NCBI GenBank assembly: GCA_013397695.1
Contig: VYZI01000049.1
Coordinates: forward strand, 2,592,862-2,656,861
Direction of reading: 5' to 3'
Length of the DNA: 64,000 bases
Source: Centropus unirufus
Lineage: Eukaryota; Chordata; Aves; Cuculiformes; Centropidae
Shown here: positions 27,501-42,500 of the stretch, in pieces
Numbering within the stretch: position 1 is the stretch's first letter
Layout: every line of letters starts with the position of its first letter
Notes under the pieces: model-generated
The model's input: the letters and a program-made list of their open reading frames with translations, nothing else
Databases searched by the model: none
Told to the model about the DNA's origin: nothing
Made by a program: the position numbers and the translations under genes

Positions 27501-30500
27501 ATTTTGTGACACTGTAGATGAAACATAGCATATGCAGATGCAAATGCATTAGAAGAATTTTATTTATTATAATGCAAATAATGTAATTTAATACTAATTT
27601 AATAGCTGTAGAGAATTCCACGTTTATACAAGGAAATGGTTCTTGATTTCGAACATGTAAAAATTATTAAACTATTACTATGAAATACAGCTGGAAAAAG
27701 ACAATTTGAATTCTTATTGCCATCTCTCTCCTTCTGAAAGATTATTTTGGGGGAATAATATATAAATTTATTATCTTGGCCATTATAAATACCTAAGGCT
27801 CATTGCAACTTTAAAAAGATTACCTGTAGTTATCCATTAATCTATTCTGTTCTTCTGGACACACTCCCAGATGTATGCTTGCTGCTTTTCTCTATTGTCC
27901 TTTTTCTAAATTTATTATTTGCTTTATATTGTCCTCCTCATGGTGAAGAAGTGTCTCTATACTCTGCCAATGTATCATCATAGAAGATATGCATCCTCAT
28001 ATGTGATTTACTTATGTCATTATGATTTAGTTTTACAATTTTATGAAATTTTTTATATTTTAGATTTTTTTAATTCTATGTCCTAGAGACATACAATCAT
28101 AGGAAACTCGATTTAAACTAAACACTAAAACAACTAAAAAATTGTTACTTGTTTTTTAAAATTCTTTTAAGTATTTTTAGTTTATTTTATATTACAAAAA
28201 TTAATGACACTCAATCAAAAGATTTAGTATCAATGTTTGGCAGTAACAGGAATTTCATAAATGAAAGCTTTTGCGTGAAAGGCTCTTGTGCTAATAGTAG
28301 CCTGGTTGATGCAGAAAAGTGTCTGAGTAATTAACAGTATAGATAAGGATGATCCCACCCTACAGGTATCCTAGTCAGCAACAAAATCTATCCATTACAC
28401 TAAATGGAAAAGTAAACAAAACCTTGTCTCTGCCTTCTTTCAGCCACTGTGGATAACTTAACAGATATTTTCCAGAAATCCAGGTTATGACTGTGAAATT
28501 TAAAGCTTTCACTAATAAAGAGATATTCTATAAAAATCTGTTATCATATTATACAGTAACTTTATAGCAATAGAGAATTTTGTTGTCATTTTGGAAGATG
28601 TCTTTCTCAGTAAATTTTGACAGATGCCTCTCAAAATGTGCAAATTTAGACTTCCATCTGGAAATCCTCCACACAGCTGCAAGGCCACTGTATAGGAGGA
28701 GACTGTTGCTGGTTTGTGATGTCCCCAAACTAATATCTTCATTGTCTGGAAATTATTTATAACCACTGGACAAAATGGTTGTATTTATATAGGGGTTATA
28801 ATTTATATTATGACTATTTATAAACATTGGTCAAGTCTGAAAAGTTCCTTAAAACTTTAAATACTTAGGCAAGTGTGCATAGTAAACCAAAATTGTTTTT
28901 ATAAACTGTAAAAATGAGGTAGATGATACTTAGTGTGCAATTTCAAAAAATTAGAATTAGTTCAAGCATCACACTGTAACCAGAACCACTCTGGACTTTA
29001 GTGTGGGATGCACACACAGATAGAATTGTAGACAGAATACATCTTTGATATTATCAAAATCCTGTTATGCAAAAACAGAATTATCCTTTTTAGTTTATGC
29101 TCTTAATGGGGGAAGTAGTTTCTTTACTGTACTGGTGCTATCTTACCCTACCACACAAAAATGAAGTTATAAGTGGGAGACAATCACACCTGGAAAAAGG
29201 AATTCTTATGACAACTAAAAAAAGCTTTGTGTATACTTTTACATACATATCTTTTCTTGAAAATAGTGAGTCTACTGCAATGTGTTTAAATTATTTCTGT
29301 ATACCCATTCCAATTTTCTGACCATCAGAGGATGAACTACTTCTCTAATACTTTAGAGTATCATGGAATGATGCTTGGCTGTTCGGTTTGGTTCTGTTAG
29401 TTTTAGGGGGAAAAAAGGACAAACAAAGCAGAAGGAAACCCAACCTGTATGGTTTTGGAGCAGCTTGGAGTAATTAACATGCGAGAACTAGCCAGAGATA
29501 AAAACTCAAGCCTCATACTCCCTCTGGTGGTTAATCTCCAAGAGTATAGGAAACCCCCACACATCTATACGTATACATATATGGTTATATGTATCTATTT
29601 TAAGTATTATCTATACTTACACTGAAGGAAAACCACCTGTTTTTTTAAAAGAAATCTACTTTTTAAAGAAGTTCTAATCTACTTAAGTTTTCTTAGAGCA
29701 CCGAATTCACCCTGAAGGACATGTCATTCATCCTCAGTGTTAGCACTCTTCAGTTTTAACAGTATTCACTGTGGGAGTTTTGAAAACCTACTGGTACAAC
29801 AATTTGACTTCCATGTTGGATACTATAGAATATCCTAACTGAGGAGACTAATGGTCACTCAGTAAAGCAAATTAAATTTAACTCTAAGTACTTAATCTGA
29901 TAAAAAGGAAGAAATCTTATGTAAAAGGGCAATCTAAAGAAGTGAAAAGGAGTTTCAGTCATATCTAGTAGTTTTCCTGGAGTTTTTGCCATATCCTTCC
30001 TACTTCCATCTAACGTGTTCTTTCTGAACTTTAAGGCTTAATGAAATGCAACTAAGAACATTACTAATCTCGGTGGAAATAAATAAAATAACTCGAATTC
30101 CCAGCTTTTTATTAAAGGTTCCATGTGCATTTGTAGTTATCACCATTTGAGAAGAATGAAAAAAAATAATAATCTTGACAAATGCAAGGTTACTAAAAAC
30201 ATGTTGGCTACAGATGTGTTGATTCTGAAATATTCCATGCCATGCTTTATGTATCGTTATGCCTATTTGTTCTATGCTTTATGTCTATTGTGTGCTGTAG
30301 CAATTGCTAAGAAAGTCTGCTTATTATTTGTTTGGGATGATTCATCTAACCTCTTGCTCTTGAGATTTTACTATATCTCATAAAACTCCACTTCCAAAGT
30401 TTTCTTTAAGAGTTATAATTTTTCAGAATTCCTTTTCTAGAGGGAAGTTTGCAATAAAGGATGTGACAGATTAAGAAAAAATAAAAATTCAGCACTTCCT

Positions 30501-33500
30501 TTAATATGCATTGTTGGCTCTTCATATTTTCAGTTCCCTTATTATGATTGGTTTGGTTGTTAAGATGTCAGCTTTTAGGTACATTTGAAATGGAAGTATG
30601 GAACAAAGATCACTTTACAACAACTCTACAAGTTTTCATTTTGCTTGGTGTTTGTTCTTTTCCATGTAGAAAAGTGACAATAATGGAAGACCCTGATCAG
30701 AACATTCATCTGAAGAACTTGTCTCTTCATCAAGCAACCAGTGAAGAGGAAGCCTTAAACCTACTCTTTCTAGGAGACACAAACAGAATGATTGCTGAGG
30801 TGAGAATTGCTGCTACAAATCCTATTTAATACCATCAGAGTTAACATGGTCATAAACTTTGCCATATAGCATGTATATTTTGGAAGTTCCTTGGAGATAA
30901 ATAAATAAATCTCTCTCTGAATTTCCACAATGAAATTAAATAAGAATTACTCTGATTATAGCTTTTACTATGAAAAGAGCTTTCTGTTTTCCTTAGTGAT
31001 CTGTTGTTGATGTCCTAAATTATTGCAATTCAAATAAGGAAGAAATTTTTGCTCATAAAACATTGACTAACTTTGAATATGGTAGGTATCTACATATATA
31101 CACATTTAAAACTTCGGAAATTTGATCGTAAAAAGCACTGTCAAACATTCCCACAGAAGTACTAAATTGCCGTTAGTAGTTACAATAGGAGTTAGCAGTC
31201 CCCTCTTTTTCCTTCTTAATGCATAAACACATGGCGTTAAGTGTAAAAAGAAACAATGGTAGAGTGAAGCACATCCAAATATTTGCCAATGCATGAAGAC
31301 AAGGGTGTTTGTACTGATTCTAGAAAATTCAAATTAAATATTTCCATATCCAGTTAATGAAATATGTAGGGTTTTTTTCCGCCTCTTATCTTCATACTTG
31401 GAAATGGAATGTAAATATGAAACTATGTTGTATAATGTGATCACTGTCAATGTGTCTTTACCACAACACAGCTAATTCTATTTTAGAAATTTTGGCTTTT
31501 CTTCTTCTGTCTGACCAAAAAGATTTATAATAAGCCAATAAGGAAAAAGATAGTTAAATATACAAAATATTCAAGTAGCTCCCTGTTTCTGCTGGCTGAC
31601 CACATACACCTGTGCAAAGGGGAAGAAGCATTTGATTACAAAATACAAATAAGCAAGAAACTGATTTCTTCTCTCTTTCTCAAGGGAAACTATTTCAGTA
31701 ATAACATTTTGAGAGGCAGAAAGATATTAAGGCAAGAGATGTGAAGACTGACTTATGACGTCTGAATTGGGCTCATTCCCTTTGTATTTATTTTTATTGC
31801 CCATTAGTATTCTCTTGAATATGATTAGAAAGCCACTGGTAGTGTTTCAATGTATTTTTTTCTTGGCTGAAATATAAAAAATAGGATTTGAATGTGTGAA
31901 CTTATGAATTAAATTATGCTTTTGTCAAGAAGTCATGTTATTCTTGTTAGAGCTATATTCTAGAATGAATTACAACTTTTTCCTTTCCTAGGTTCCTCAT
32001 TGATGTTAATTGTTAATTTATTTCCACTCTGATGAACCTCTAGCATCGGTAGTATCAAATGTCATCATCATTTCTGAACAAGTGCTTCCACTTCTGTGTG
32101 GGGTAAAACAAATACTAGTAATAAATAATACTTGGAAGAGTCCTTAAAGTGATTTGGGATTTTTGTGGATAAAAGAAACTAAACATAAAGTTTAATAATA
32201 TATTCCTCAGGGAATATTAATTACTTTAAAAGTTACCTCAGTTACCATGGTCTAAATGTGAAATTGTACCTGGCGTGAATATGGAAAGGTTAAGTATTTC
32301 CTTCAGAAATCAGCAAAGTGTCAGAATTCGATCCTTATATTTTCATAGCAATAAATTTGTAGTTTCAGCTGTGTTGAGTGCACCTAAGTACACCTGAATT
32401 GCCCCTTCACTTCTACTATAGCAATTAGACAGAAAACTTAAGGTATGTTAAAGTCTCACTCATGTACCAGATGAAAAGACAGGAACCTCCTACTCTTCAG
32501 CTTTCACGCCCTCCTATGTAGCACGGTTCTCTTGGAACTGGTGAAGTTTATATTAATTAAATAAATATATCCACTGTTTTTCAGCAAAGAAGCTCTGCTC
32601 CTTAAGCCTTGCAGAGATTTATGATGCTCTATGCTATAAACAACAACGTGAAAAGATCAGGATATTCTAAGGATTAATTTCAATCAGGGAAGAAATGATT
32701 TTAAATGACTTTGTTATCATTCTTGTAGGACACAATGGCTCTTTTGTTACATTGTGAACTCTGAAATTACTAAAGTTGTCAGTATTTCTTCCTACACTGT
32801 CTATCTGATCATCGCTTGAGATTGAAGAAAAACAATCTGATAACTGCCTTGGATGCCATCAGGGCTTTTCTCTTTTTCCTTGCCTTTCTTCAAAAGTTCA
32901 AAGGTAAAAAAAATCTTAAAAGGGAAAATTAGCCCTCCTTAAAATATAATTTTGACCCTTTTTACTGAGGCAGCCTCTCAAAGAAAAAAAAAGCGGGGGG
33001 GGAGCATTCAGGACCAGCCATTCTTTGTTTACGTCTTGGCAACTCAGAGATTTACTCATAAAGGAAAATCGTGTTCTTCTGATGACTAAATATTTTGATT
33101 CAATGAAGAAAAGATTGCAATGTAACTTTATAAACTGCCAAGTGGATATGGGTTGCAAAATAGGCTGAATGACTGCCTTTATCACCTGTTAAATCTTTTT
33201 TACCCTGCTGCCCTGAACTCTTATTTGTATTTTCTCTGTCTTAGTGTATTTGGCAGCCATACTCAACACATTTTTCTCCCAGATAGAAGGAGCTTCTGTT
33301 GGTTTAATGGTAGTTTTCAAACAGCATTGCACATGGTTTTCTCCTTTTTAACAAACTTTCTTCATCTTAAGTCCTCAAATATTAAAAACTAGTAGCCTTC
33401 TGTGCTGTTCTTCTTCAGTTAATAAAACATTTAAGATAGCAGCTGAAACAAAGGATTTGGACAATATGTAAATTCTTGTACAGGGTGGACTCCTGCAGTG

Positions 33501-36500
33501 CTGTGTTGATTTATGATGGGTAACAATTAGATTAAAATGGATAACTTAGGCTCCAGCGATTTTTTTGGACGCTTCTTCAGCTTGTATTCCTTGACAGAAA
33601 CATCTGAATTGAATGCTTCCTGCAATATGCCTTTGCTTCAGGTTTTCACTTAAGTAAAAAGAAAAAAACACCTTATTACAACTGTTGTGTAAATATATTT
33701 AATGGGTTAAGTCATGAAGTTTCTATACAAGTTTATTTAATTTCAGCAAACACAAGTATATGCTGGTCCTGGTGAAGAAGGAGACTGGGTTGTATACCTT
33801 GAAATACCTCTTGTATGTATTTTCCGACAACCAACAAAACACTGATACTTTAGCAAAATATGATCTTGAAAAATGTTATTGAATTCCTCTTTTACCATGC
33901 CACAAATGGGCAGCAACGGATGAGTTGGTGTCAGTTCCTTTGTAGTGTTCATGTGATATCACAAAACATCTGAAGTCTGCTTATGTGGTTTATGATGTCA
34001 CAGAATTCCTGGAAAAAATTATTTCTTTGTAAGTAACTGCAGCTCATCAGTTGTTCTATATATAGCTTTCACAATAGCAACCATCTGCTCAGAGCCAGGC
34101 CATTCCCCTCTTTCTTTTTTCCCTTCATCACATCAAATTAGTGTGAGGATGATTTCATATACATATGGTTTGAATACTGCTAACAAAGCCAAAATTAACT
34201 CTGAAAGCCACTAAAGGAACTTTTTAGTAGGCTCTGAGACACTGTGCAGAAAATTTAGTTTGTTTTCAGTTTTCAAACTTTTTGAACAGCTGAATGGTGG
34301 TGCTCAGAAGTTGCATGTGTAAGAGAGGAAAAAAAAATCCAAAACCATACCTCTCAAAAAAAAGCTTCTTTTTGGACTGAAAATGCTGACAAGTTGCCAT
34401 TTCTGTTGCTGTGTGCTTTATATCGACTCGTGGCAAAAGTAGCGAGGTGTGGGGGGATTATGATTGCGATTGACATTTCACTCTCTCATCTCGTTTAACA
34501 GTTTAACTTTTATTACTTTATGCTTCCTGCAGAAGTTCTAATAGAACTTTCTATATAGGGAACTGTAAGGGGGAGGCAGAATTACGTTGTGAAAACGAGT
34601 ATTGGTGTATTGATTAAGGAGTGCTTCTACCCCAAAGAAGGGCTTCGTAAAAGTAGCAGTTTAGGATTTTAGCTAATGACTTCCAAATTGTATTTGCTCT
34701 TTTTACATGAAAAATGAAGGTGTGCAACATGGAAAAACAAGATATGGCTAGTGTATTGCTATAGACAGTAAAGATCTAATGGGCCAAATACTGTCCTAAG
34801 ACTTTGTAGCTCAGAGTCTAGAAAATATTGTCTTTTATGGTTTAATTTTTTTATTTTTTTGTCTCTGTTGGGGTTAAACAGGTGTAACTACAAGCACATC
34901 TTAAAATACATGGTGTTTTGCCTCAGAGTGAAACAAACTTGCTTAATAATGCTTATGAGAAGACTCTGGGGAGACTTGGCAACCATCCAGTAGTTAAAGT
35001 GAGCATACAGGAAATATGGGGAGGGGCTTATTATCAAGGAGTGTAGTGATAAGATGAGGGGTAATGGTTTTAAGCTGAAAGAAGGGAGAGCTAGCTTAGA
35101 TATTAGGAACAAATTTTATTCGGTGGCGGTGTTGAGACCCTGGAACAAGTTGCCTAGAAAAGTTGCGGATGCCCCATCCCTGGAGGTGTTAAAGGCCAGG
35201 ACAGATGAGGCTTTGAGCAATCCAGTGGAAGGTGTCCCTACCCATGGCAGGTGGGCTGTAACTATTGATCTTTAAGTTCACTTTCAACTCAAAAAACATT
35301 CTATGATTCTACGTTGATTTCTGGTTTCCTTCCTAGCAACATTTAGGTTGTGTTTCCACAGCTAGACCTGTATTGATATTCGGTCTGGCGTAGGATTGTC
35401 TGCAGGTATAGCATGACTGATGCCAGGACCGAAGTGCGAAATGTCCTCAAATATCAATTCAATATTATAATATTGAATATATAGATATATATGATATATA
35501 GAATATCCTTCAATATTGATTCTGTTATGAATTTTGAACGGAAAAATAAAATATCCAGTCCTGCTTCACAGAGCTTCAAGAAGTAAAATCGTAGGACTCG
35601 TAGTAAAATAAGTGAAGCTGGCTCAGTATTCATGGAATCCGAATTGCTGAATAACATATATTTTAACAGCATATATCTTTTTCTTAGTGCAACTCCATTC
35701 AAAAGAAGTTTAGTTTTAAGTATTTTATCGCTTTTCAAAGCTTGATAAGCCTCTATCTGCCCCTGAGCACATTTATTTTCATTCCTTTGCTACAACTCAC
35801 TGCCCCTTCTTTTGTTAGCTTTGCCACTGAAGACAGCATATCACGTGGCTACACTCTGGTGCTCTGATGCTCATTTCCACAGAATTGTGAAATGATCCTT
35901 AGGAACCAAGCAGTCAAGCAAATCCATTGGCTTGCCTGCATTATTTCAAAACTTCTCATCTGTATAAACTAATGGTCAAAACCCTTCTTTCTCTCTCTCC
36001 CTGTGAGCTTGGCTTTATTAGGTAAAGCAGCCCAAAATAAAATACTGCTAAGGTTTAATTTCATTACAGAATTTTCACCAACAACTACCAGTATGCTATT
36101 TCTGCACCATTTACTTGTTCACATGCTGTACACTGCCACTGTCAATTATTCCAGCAGATCTGGAATAATCTGTTTTCTACAGCTGGGCTGTGACTGAATT
36201 GGGTAACTGATCCAGGTTAAATATTTATGGTTTGAAGACTTTTTTTCCTTTGAGCAAGATCAGTTACCAAAACCAGTTCAATTGTGCTGGTACTATTAAG
36301 GATAGGCTTAGTTACACTAGTAGCTATCTAGCAAAAAAAAAAAAAAAAAAAAAAGGAGCAAGAGGGGGAAATTGGTAACCTCTTGGAGATTACAAATTAG
36401 TAACTTTGCCTTTGATCAAAGAACCCTTTTCTAGTGTTCCTCAGCATAGTAAAACAAGTTGCTTTGCTGATGTACTCACTGTTAGAGTATTTTGGAACAA

Positions 36501-39500
36501 ATATAGTTTGTTGGCTGGTTGCAGTACAATTTTTCCATACTGAATTTATCCAAGTATTTGGCCAGATTCTGAGTGCCGTATAAGTTCTTTCTGGGTTCAT
36601 CTTGCGTATTTATTACAGGTGCAATAGATAAAGTAGCGGACAGGTGATTCTTATTGCCAGATTATTGAACTATAAAATGCTGTATTTATATATTAAGCAA
36701 ACATTGAGGACTCTTCCTTTCTTTTCATTGTAGACACCAATGAATCAAGCCTCAACTCGATCTCACTGCATTTTCACTATTCACATCTCCAGCAAAGAAC
36801 CTGGATCTGCAACTCTCCGACGTTCCAAGTTACACTTAGTAGACCTAGCTGGATCAGAGCGTGTTGCAAAGACTGGTGTTGGAGGTCATTTATTAACAGA
36901 AGCCAAATATATCAACCTGTCATTACACTATTTGGAACAGGTAAAGTTCGAATAGAGTGAAACATTTCTCCCTTTACTATATTCCTATTTAGCAATGTTC
37001 AGTGTTTTGAAAATCTTTACTCCAATATTCAATTATTTCTAGGATATTTATTACAGCTTTTAAAAATGTTTGAGTTGGTAGCTCTTCATTTGAAGTATAA
37101 TATTTTAGATTAGAAAAATGTTAATTAAATAGTTATACATGGTAGTATTTAAGAAATAGTTTTCTTGTTTTACTTGGAATATTGAAAGTACTTACAATAT
37201 TGCAGCTCTATTTCTGCTAGAAATTTCCTTTGTGATCTTCACCCCCTTCCACAAGTGGGACAGGATGCATCACTTAAGAATCATTGAACAACAGTGTTTG
37301 GTTTTTATTTAGTTAAAACATTGTAAGATGGTAAAACATTAGGCTCTTTTCTCATGTGTTTTTTCAGTCCTCTGCCAATGTAAGTCTTTGATCTCTTTGA
37401 GTTACCTTTGTCAACATATGTATGGAGTAGCTACCATAATTGATTTACACCAACAGGGCTCATAGATGCCACTGCAATAATAATAGCAAATCTCCATAGA
37501 TCTTTATCATTCAGCTTTTGTTACTGAAAAAGGTTAAGCCTGTTGATTTAAGATATACTGAGATACTTATCCTCCTTCCACTGTTGTTTTTTTGTTTTCC
37601 TGTTTGTAAAACACAAATATTGAGAAAGTAGACTCACCCTGAGTAAAATTATTAATTAAAAAAAAAAAGAAGCAAAGAATGAATTAAGATAGTGGTCGTG
37701 AATGGAAACTTCAAAGATAATGCATTCTGGTATAAAGGTTTGGTTAAGAGGTGATGATGGTTGTTATGGGGTTTTTTATTGTTTTTCCTTCATTGATCTT
37801 CTATAATAATTTCTGCTTCATGACTAGAAAAATAGGATGTTACATTATAGGATCCTTTTAATTTCTGTCAATGGGATAAATGTGATGGTGTAGGCTGTTC
37901 ACACTCACTGATACTTTGTTTTCTAGCATCTCTTCTTTTCACCAGAATAATAGGTGTTGTGTAGACTCCTTTGCTTTCAGGTGTTTCTTTTTGTCTTAGT
38001 CTTTATGGCATTGCTAAAAGTAATTTAAGTTTTTTATAAAAAAAAATGCTGCACAAAATACTTATGTCTCCCTGATCTACTGTGATGTTCTGTGTTCTAA
38101 CATTGTAAAGCACCAGGCAAGGGTAAGAAACACTTGGCAATAAATGCAATTTATTTTGTGGATGCTGTGCAATTAAGTTGCAAATCATTGAAGATTTTCC
38201 AATGTGGTTTTCAGACCTCACACTTTTAAGAGAAATGAAATTCTTTCTAAGACAGAGTACACAGTTTTATTTTCAGAGTGAAGTAAGTAATCTTTCTGTT
38301 GCAAGAAATGTGTTATTTCTTTGAATTCTGCTGGAGAATACAATATGTTTTCCTAAGGCTTCTTTAATTTTTTTATATACAACAATAGCAGCTATATTAT
38401 TTAGTGAAAGAAATCAGAGATATTCCTTTGTCAGAAGAAGCAGCTTAAGGTACAGTAGGTGGCAGTCACTTATGATTATACTGAATATTTTTCATATCCT
38501 TCATGTCTTTAAATATTACTTTGCCGTAAAATGTCTGTATTTGCGTTGTAGTCTTGGGAAACAGCGTAAATGATTCTAAAACGGACCACTTCAGAATCAT
38601 ACAAATTATGGTCAGAATCTTTCTTACTTACTGTTAGATTTTGATATATTTATAATGCAACAGTGCATGAGCTCTGTGAGACTGAATTTAATAACCTGTA
38701 TGATGTGTCTTGGGATACTCAATTTTGAAGTGTTTTAGAAACATATAATATTAATATTTACTATTTGTGTCAAGTTGACAATAGGAACATTGTTCTGTGT
38801 TTGTTTTCACACTTGATCTATTCATTAAATAGCTACAAAATCTTAAGAAATCTTCAATAACTGAATTGCTCTTTTTCTCCAAGTTGCCTGTTTGTCCAGA
38901 GCAAAGTGACTGTTGGATAGTGCCATATAGCTGATCTGCGATGTCAGTAGGGACAATTCAATTTTAGTGTCCATAGCAATTTGGTACATGTGTGCTCTTT
39001 AAAGTCTCTGCTAACACATCCAGGTAGCTTTTTCCATCCATAAGATGTAGCAGTGTGTTCTTGAATTAAATCGGTATTTTTGTGTGTGTAGATATTTCTG
39101 CCTGGTACACAACATACAGTATCCTGGATGAAATTTAAAGTTAAAAATTAATAGTGATACAGCCATGGGATTTGATGCTATAGTGGGATTAGAAGTCTAT
39201 ATTTCCTCAAAATAATAAACTACAAAGTTCACTCCACTTTGATGAATATGCCTGTTAACTACCAATTCAACATGTGCTCCATTTAATGAACGCCAAAATA
39301 CTTCATTGGTTAGTGAAAGATTGTTACCTAACCCTACTGAACAAACCCTAATAAATGTTGAAATCATTCCCAGCCACCAGATCCTAGATTTGTTAGAGAA
39401 ATGGTAATTTTCTGGTTTTGCTGTTTACCGATTAACATATATGTACATTGAAGTAACAGAAGAAATAGGAACTTTTTAATAATTTAAAGTGAAACACATG

Positions 39501-42500
39501 CATCTAGTCTGGATTATCAAATCATAGATTTTGGAGTTAATTATTTTCAGCAAGACCTGTAGTACGTACTTGAAGTAGCATATGTTGTACAAAAAGTAAG
39601 AATGTTTGTCATTAACTAAAGACACTAAAAGCTGAGTTTGGATTTTTTGCCCAGAGGACCAGAGCTTAAGCTAATAAACTCTACTATAAAAGGAGGTGGG
39701 ATGGGAGACTTAATTGACAGAAGTCTGAAGAGTAGTTAGGTGTGGGCAGGAATCTGGAAGAATTCTGGATATGGATAAAAGCAAATGTCAGAGGTCATGT
39801 GACTGTAGAAAAAGAGGAGTCACTTGGAGCAGGCATCTGACTTCAGAGTATGTGATACACTAAACTGCAAGACATAGATGTAGCTTATCGCCCTGTACCT
39901 GAAGTGATGCCCACCAAAATCCTCATCTCCTGAGGGTGCTCTGAGAACGTCCTGACTTCCTGTTGGCATGAGTTACTGGTGCAAATCTATTCCCTATACG
40001 AAGTTACTGGTTGCAAAATGAATGTCAACAGGAACGGGGACTCTGGGCCACACTTCAGATCATATTATAACTGCTTTTGGGTCTCAGACCTTCCTTTATG
40101 TTTAAGAATATTTCCAAAAGTTTCAGTGAAGTTATTTGTGAGTGATTACACCTCTTCTATGCTGTTACGTATAAGATGGGCTTTTACAAAAACTGAAAAA
40201 ATTTCTGACAGCTTCCACATTTTAAAACAATTATTTAGGTCTTAAAATGATTTGTTTGACAGAATGAAACTTCTGCCTTAGATTGATTTAAATCAACATA
40301 CTACAGTCCTGAGTTGAGTAATATTATTATTAAGGTCTTTTAAGCTTAGACCTATAAGTATTTAAAAAAAACCCAAACAGTTTTTTTTTTAAATCAAAAG
40401 GATAACGCCTTCCTTTTGTTCATGTAAAATTGAAAAAAAAATTCTGATTATCCCCTTTCATAGAATCAGAGATTGTTTTGGGTTGGAAAGGACCTTTAAA
40501 CATCATCTGGTACAACCCTGCATCAATGAGCAATGGCACCAACTAGGTTGCTCAGAATTCTATGCAACCTGGCCTTGAATGTTTCCAGGGATGGGGCATG
40601 TACCACCTCTCTAGACTACCTGTTCCACTGTTTCATCACTCTCATTGTAAAAAAAATCATCCTTTTATCCTGTCTATATCTATCCTCTTCTAGTTTAAAA
40701 CCACTACCTCTTGTCCTATTGGAACATACCCTGCCCTCATCCTTCTTGTAGGCCACCCTTAAGCGCTGACAGGCTGCAATAAGGTCTCCCCAGATTTTTA
40801 TTCTTGTGCACGCCAAACTGCCTGAGTGCTCTCTCTTTTCTGTTAAGAGAAACTAGTGCAAAAAACCAAAATTATAATAAATTTTCTAAAATAACAATTT
40901 TGTTAAGTGTGGCATAAAAAATATGCTGAAATTTAACTTCTTTTTAAAAGAAAAACAACTCTTCAGCATCTGGTATAGTTTGCACAACGCATATAGCTAC
41001 AGTTTTTCGGGACAGTGCTTGACCAGTTAACAGTTCAAATCTTTTATATCACAAAAGATCATGTGGTCATCTATCTTTTTATTTAGTAATAATTAATTAG
41101 ATTACAGAATTTAATTTGCTGAGAAGGAAAACTGAGAAGAGTAGATGTAAAATTTCCTTTGTGTCTGAGGCATATACTAAACTGATTTCTTTCTGGTAGT
41201 ACATTGTAATTGTGCACCCTTTTATTTGTGTTTTACTTTTCAAGACATTTTCTTAGAAATAAATATATTGACTCCTCTAAGTACCATATTCTGTAAGAAG
41301 GATTAGTTTTAATACCATGCTTTAGCAACTGTCAAGGAAGTTTTTACTTGAATACTATCTATATTTTATTATGATAGAAAAAAAATATGAGGAAGATTTT
41401 CAGTAAGTTGCTGCGCCTTAGGAAGATCTGTGAAGTTTAGTTTATCATGTCCAGTTTCCATGTTACTGAGAGGCTGTTATGCTAGGGTATGATAGAATTA
41501 AATTTGTTTGGTCTTTCAGGTGCAGCTAGTCCAAAGACATATAAAATGCTGAAATTTAAGCTGAAATTATTTCAATAAAGTCAGTGGGTTTGAAGCTAAC
41601 TGTGTGCCTGAGTGTAATTTTGTTGTATCAGAAATTTTAGGTTTCTGAGCTGAATGAATTTATTCTCTTTCTGTGTCAGTCATTAAGAGCCCTGTACATT
41701 TAAGTTTTTTTCCAATCTTTTTCTGTTGTTTCAGGTAATAATTGCCCTGGCAGAGAAAAACCGGTCCCATATTCCTTACCGAAACTCTATGATGACTTCT
41801 GTGCTAAGAGACAGCCTAGGAGGAAATTGCATGACTGCCATGATAGCGACACTCTCTATAGACAAAAGAAACATAGATGTATGTTATTTCCATCTATTAT
41901 TTTCAACAAAAATGTTTTCACTTCTCTAAAGGTCCTGCTCTTTTGACTTTTGTTACAGTTTGTAGTTCAAATGTATATACTTTTATATGTCTTACAAAAA
42001 AGATATTAATTTTTTTTCATTATTTCATTTAGTATGGTAGACAACTGGAGAGTTCATTGAAGGAGAGAGGGACATGGATCAATGATTTGGATTTTTTTTA
42101 ATACTTCTCTCTCCTTTTACCAATTTCTTGCACTTCATCTATCAAAATATGTTGTGGTGTGAATGCACAGAATCCTGCTTTAAGACATTTATAATGTTTA
42201 TTTCCTGATTTTCCATAACATCAAAGTGTTGTAATGTGGATAAACAAGAGAAGAAATCTATTAAGCCTAAGACTGTTTTCTGAAATACAGTGGAAAACAT
42301 TATACTAAAAACCACACTTCCTCCAGTTGAAGTCTTCTCTCTCTTTTCAGAAAATGGACTTTGCTGTTAAATGGAAACAGATTGCTCAGACCTGTAAGCG
42401 TGTAATTGCAGCATATCTGGTTACAAATGCAACTGGATAAGTTTGTTAATGACTTGGTTTTTTAGGGATGTGGAATAGGCAGACTTTTGTATATCAACCT

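Larger units (their letters stand above)
30800..36733 (+). other. KIF6: KIF6 intron 6
   Basis: Holds a sense CR1 3' tail (34955-35315), an AT palindromic patch near 35460-35515 and a poly-A run (36333-36354). No gene recognised elsewhere. Confidence 0.75.
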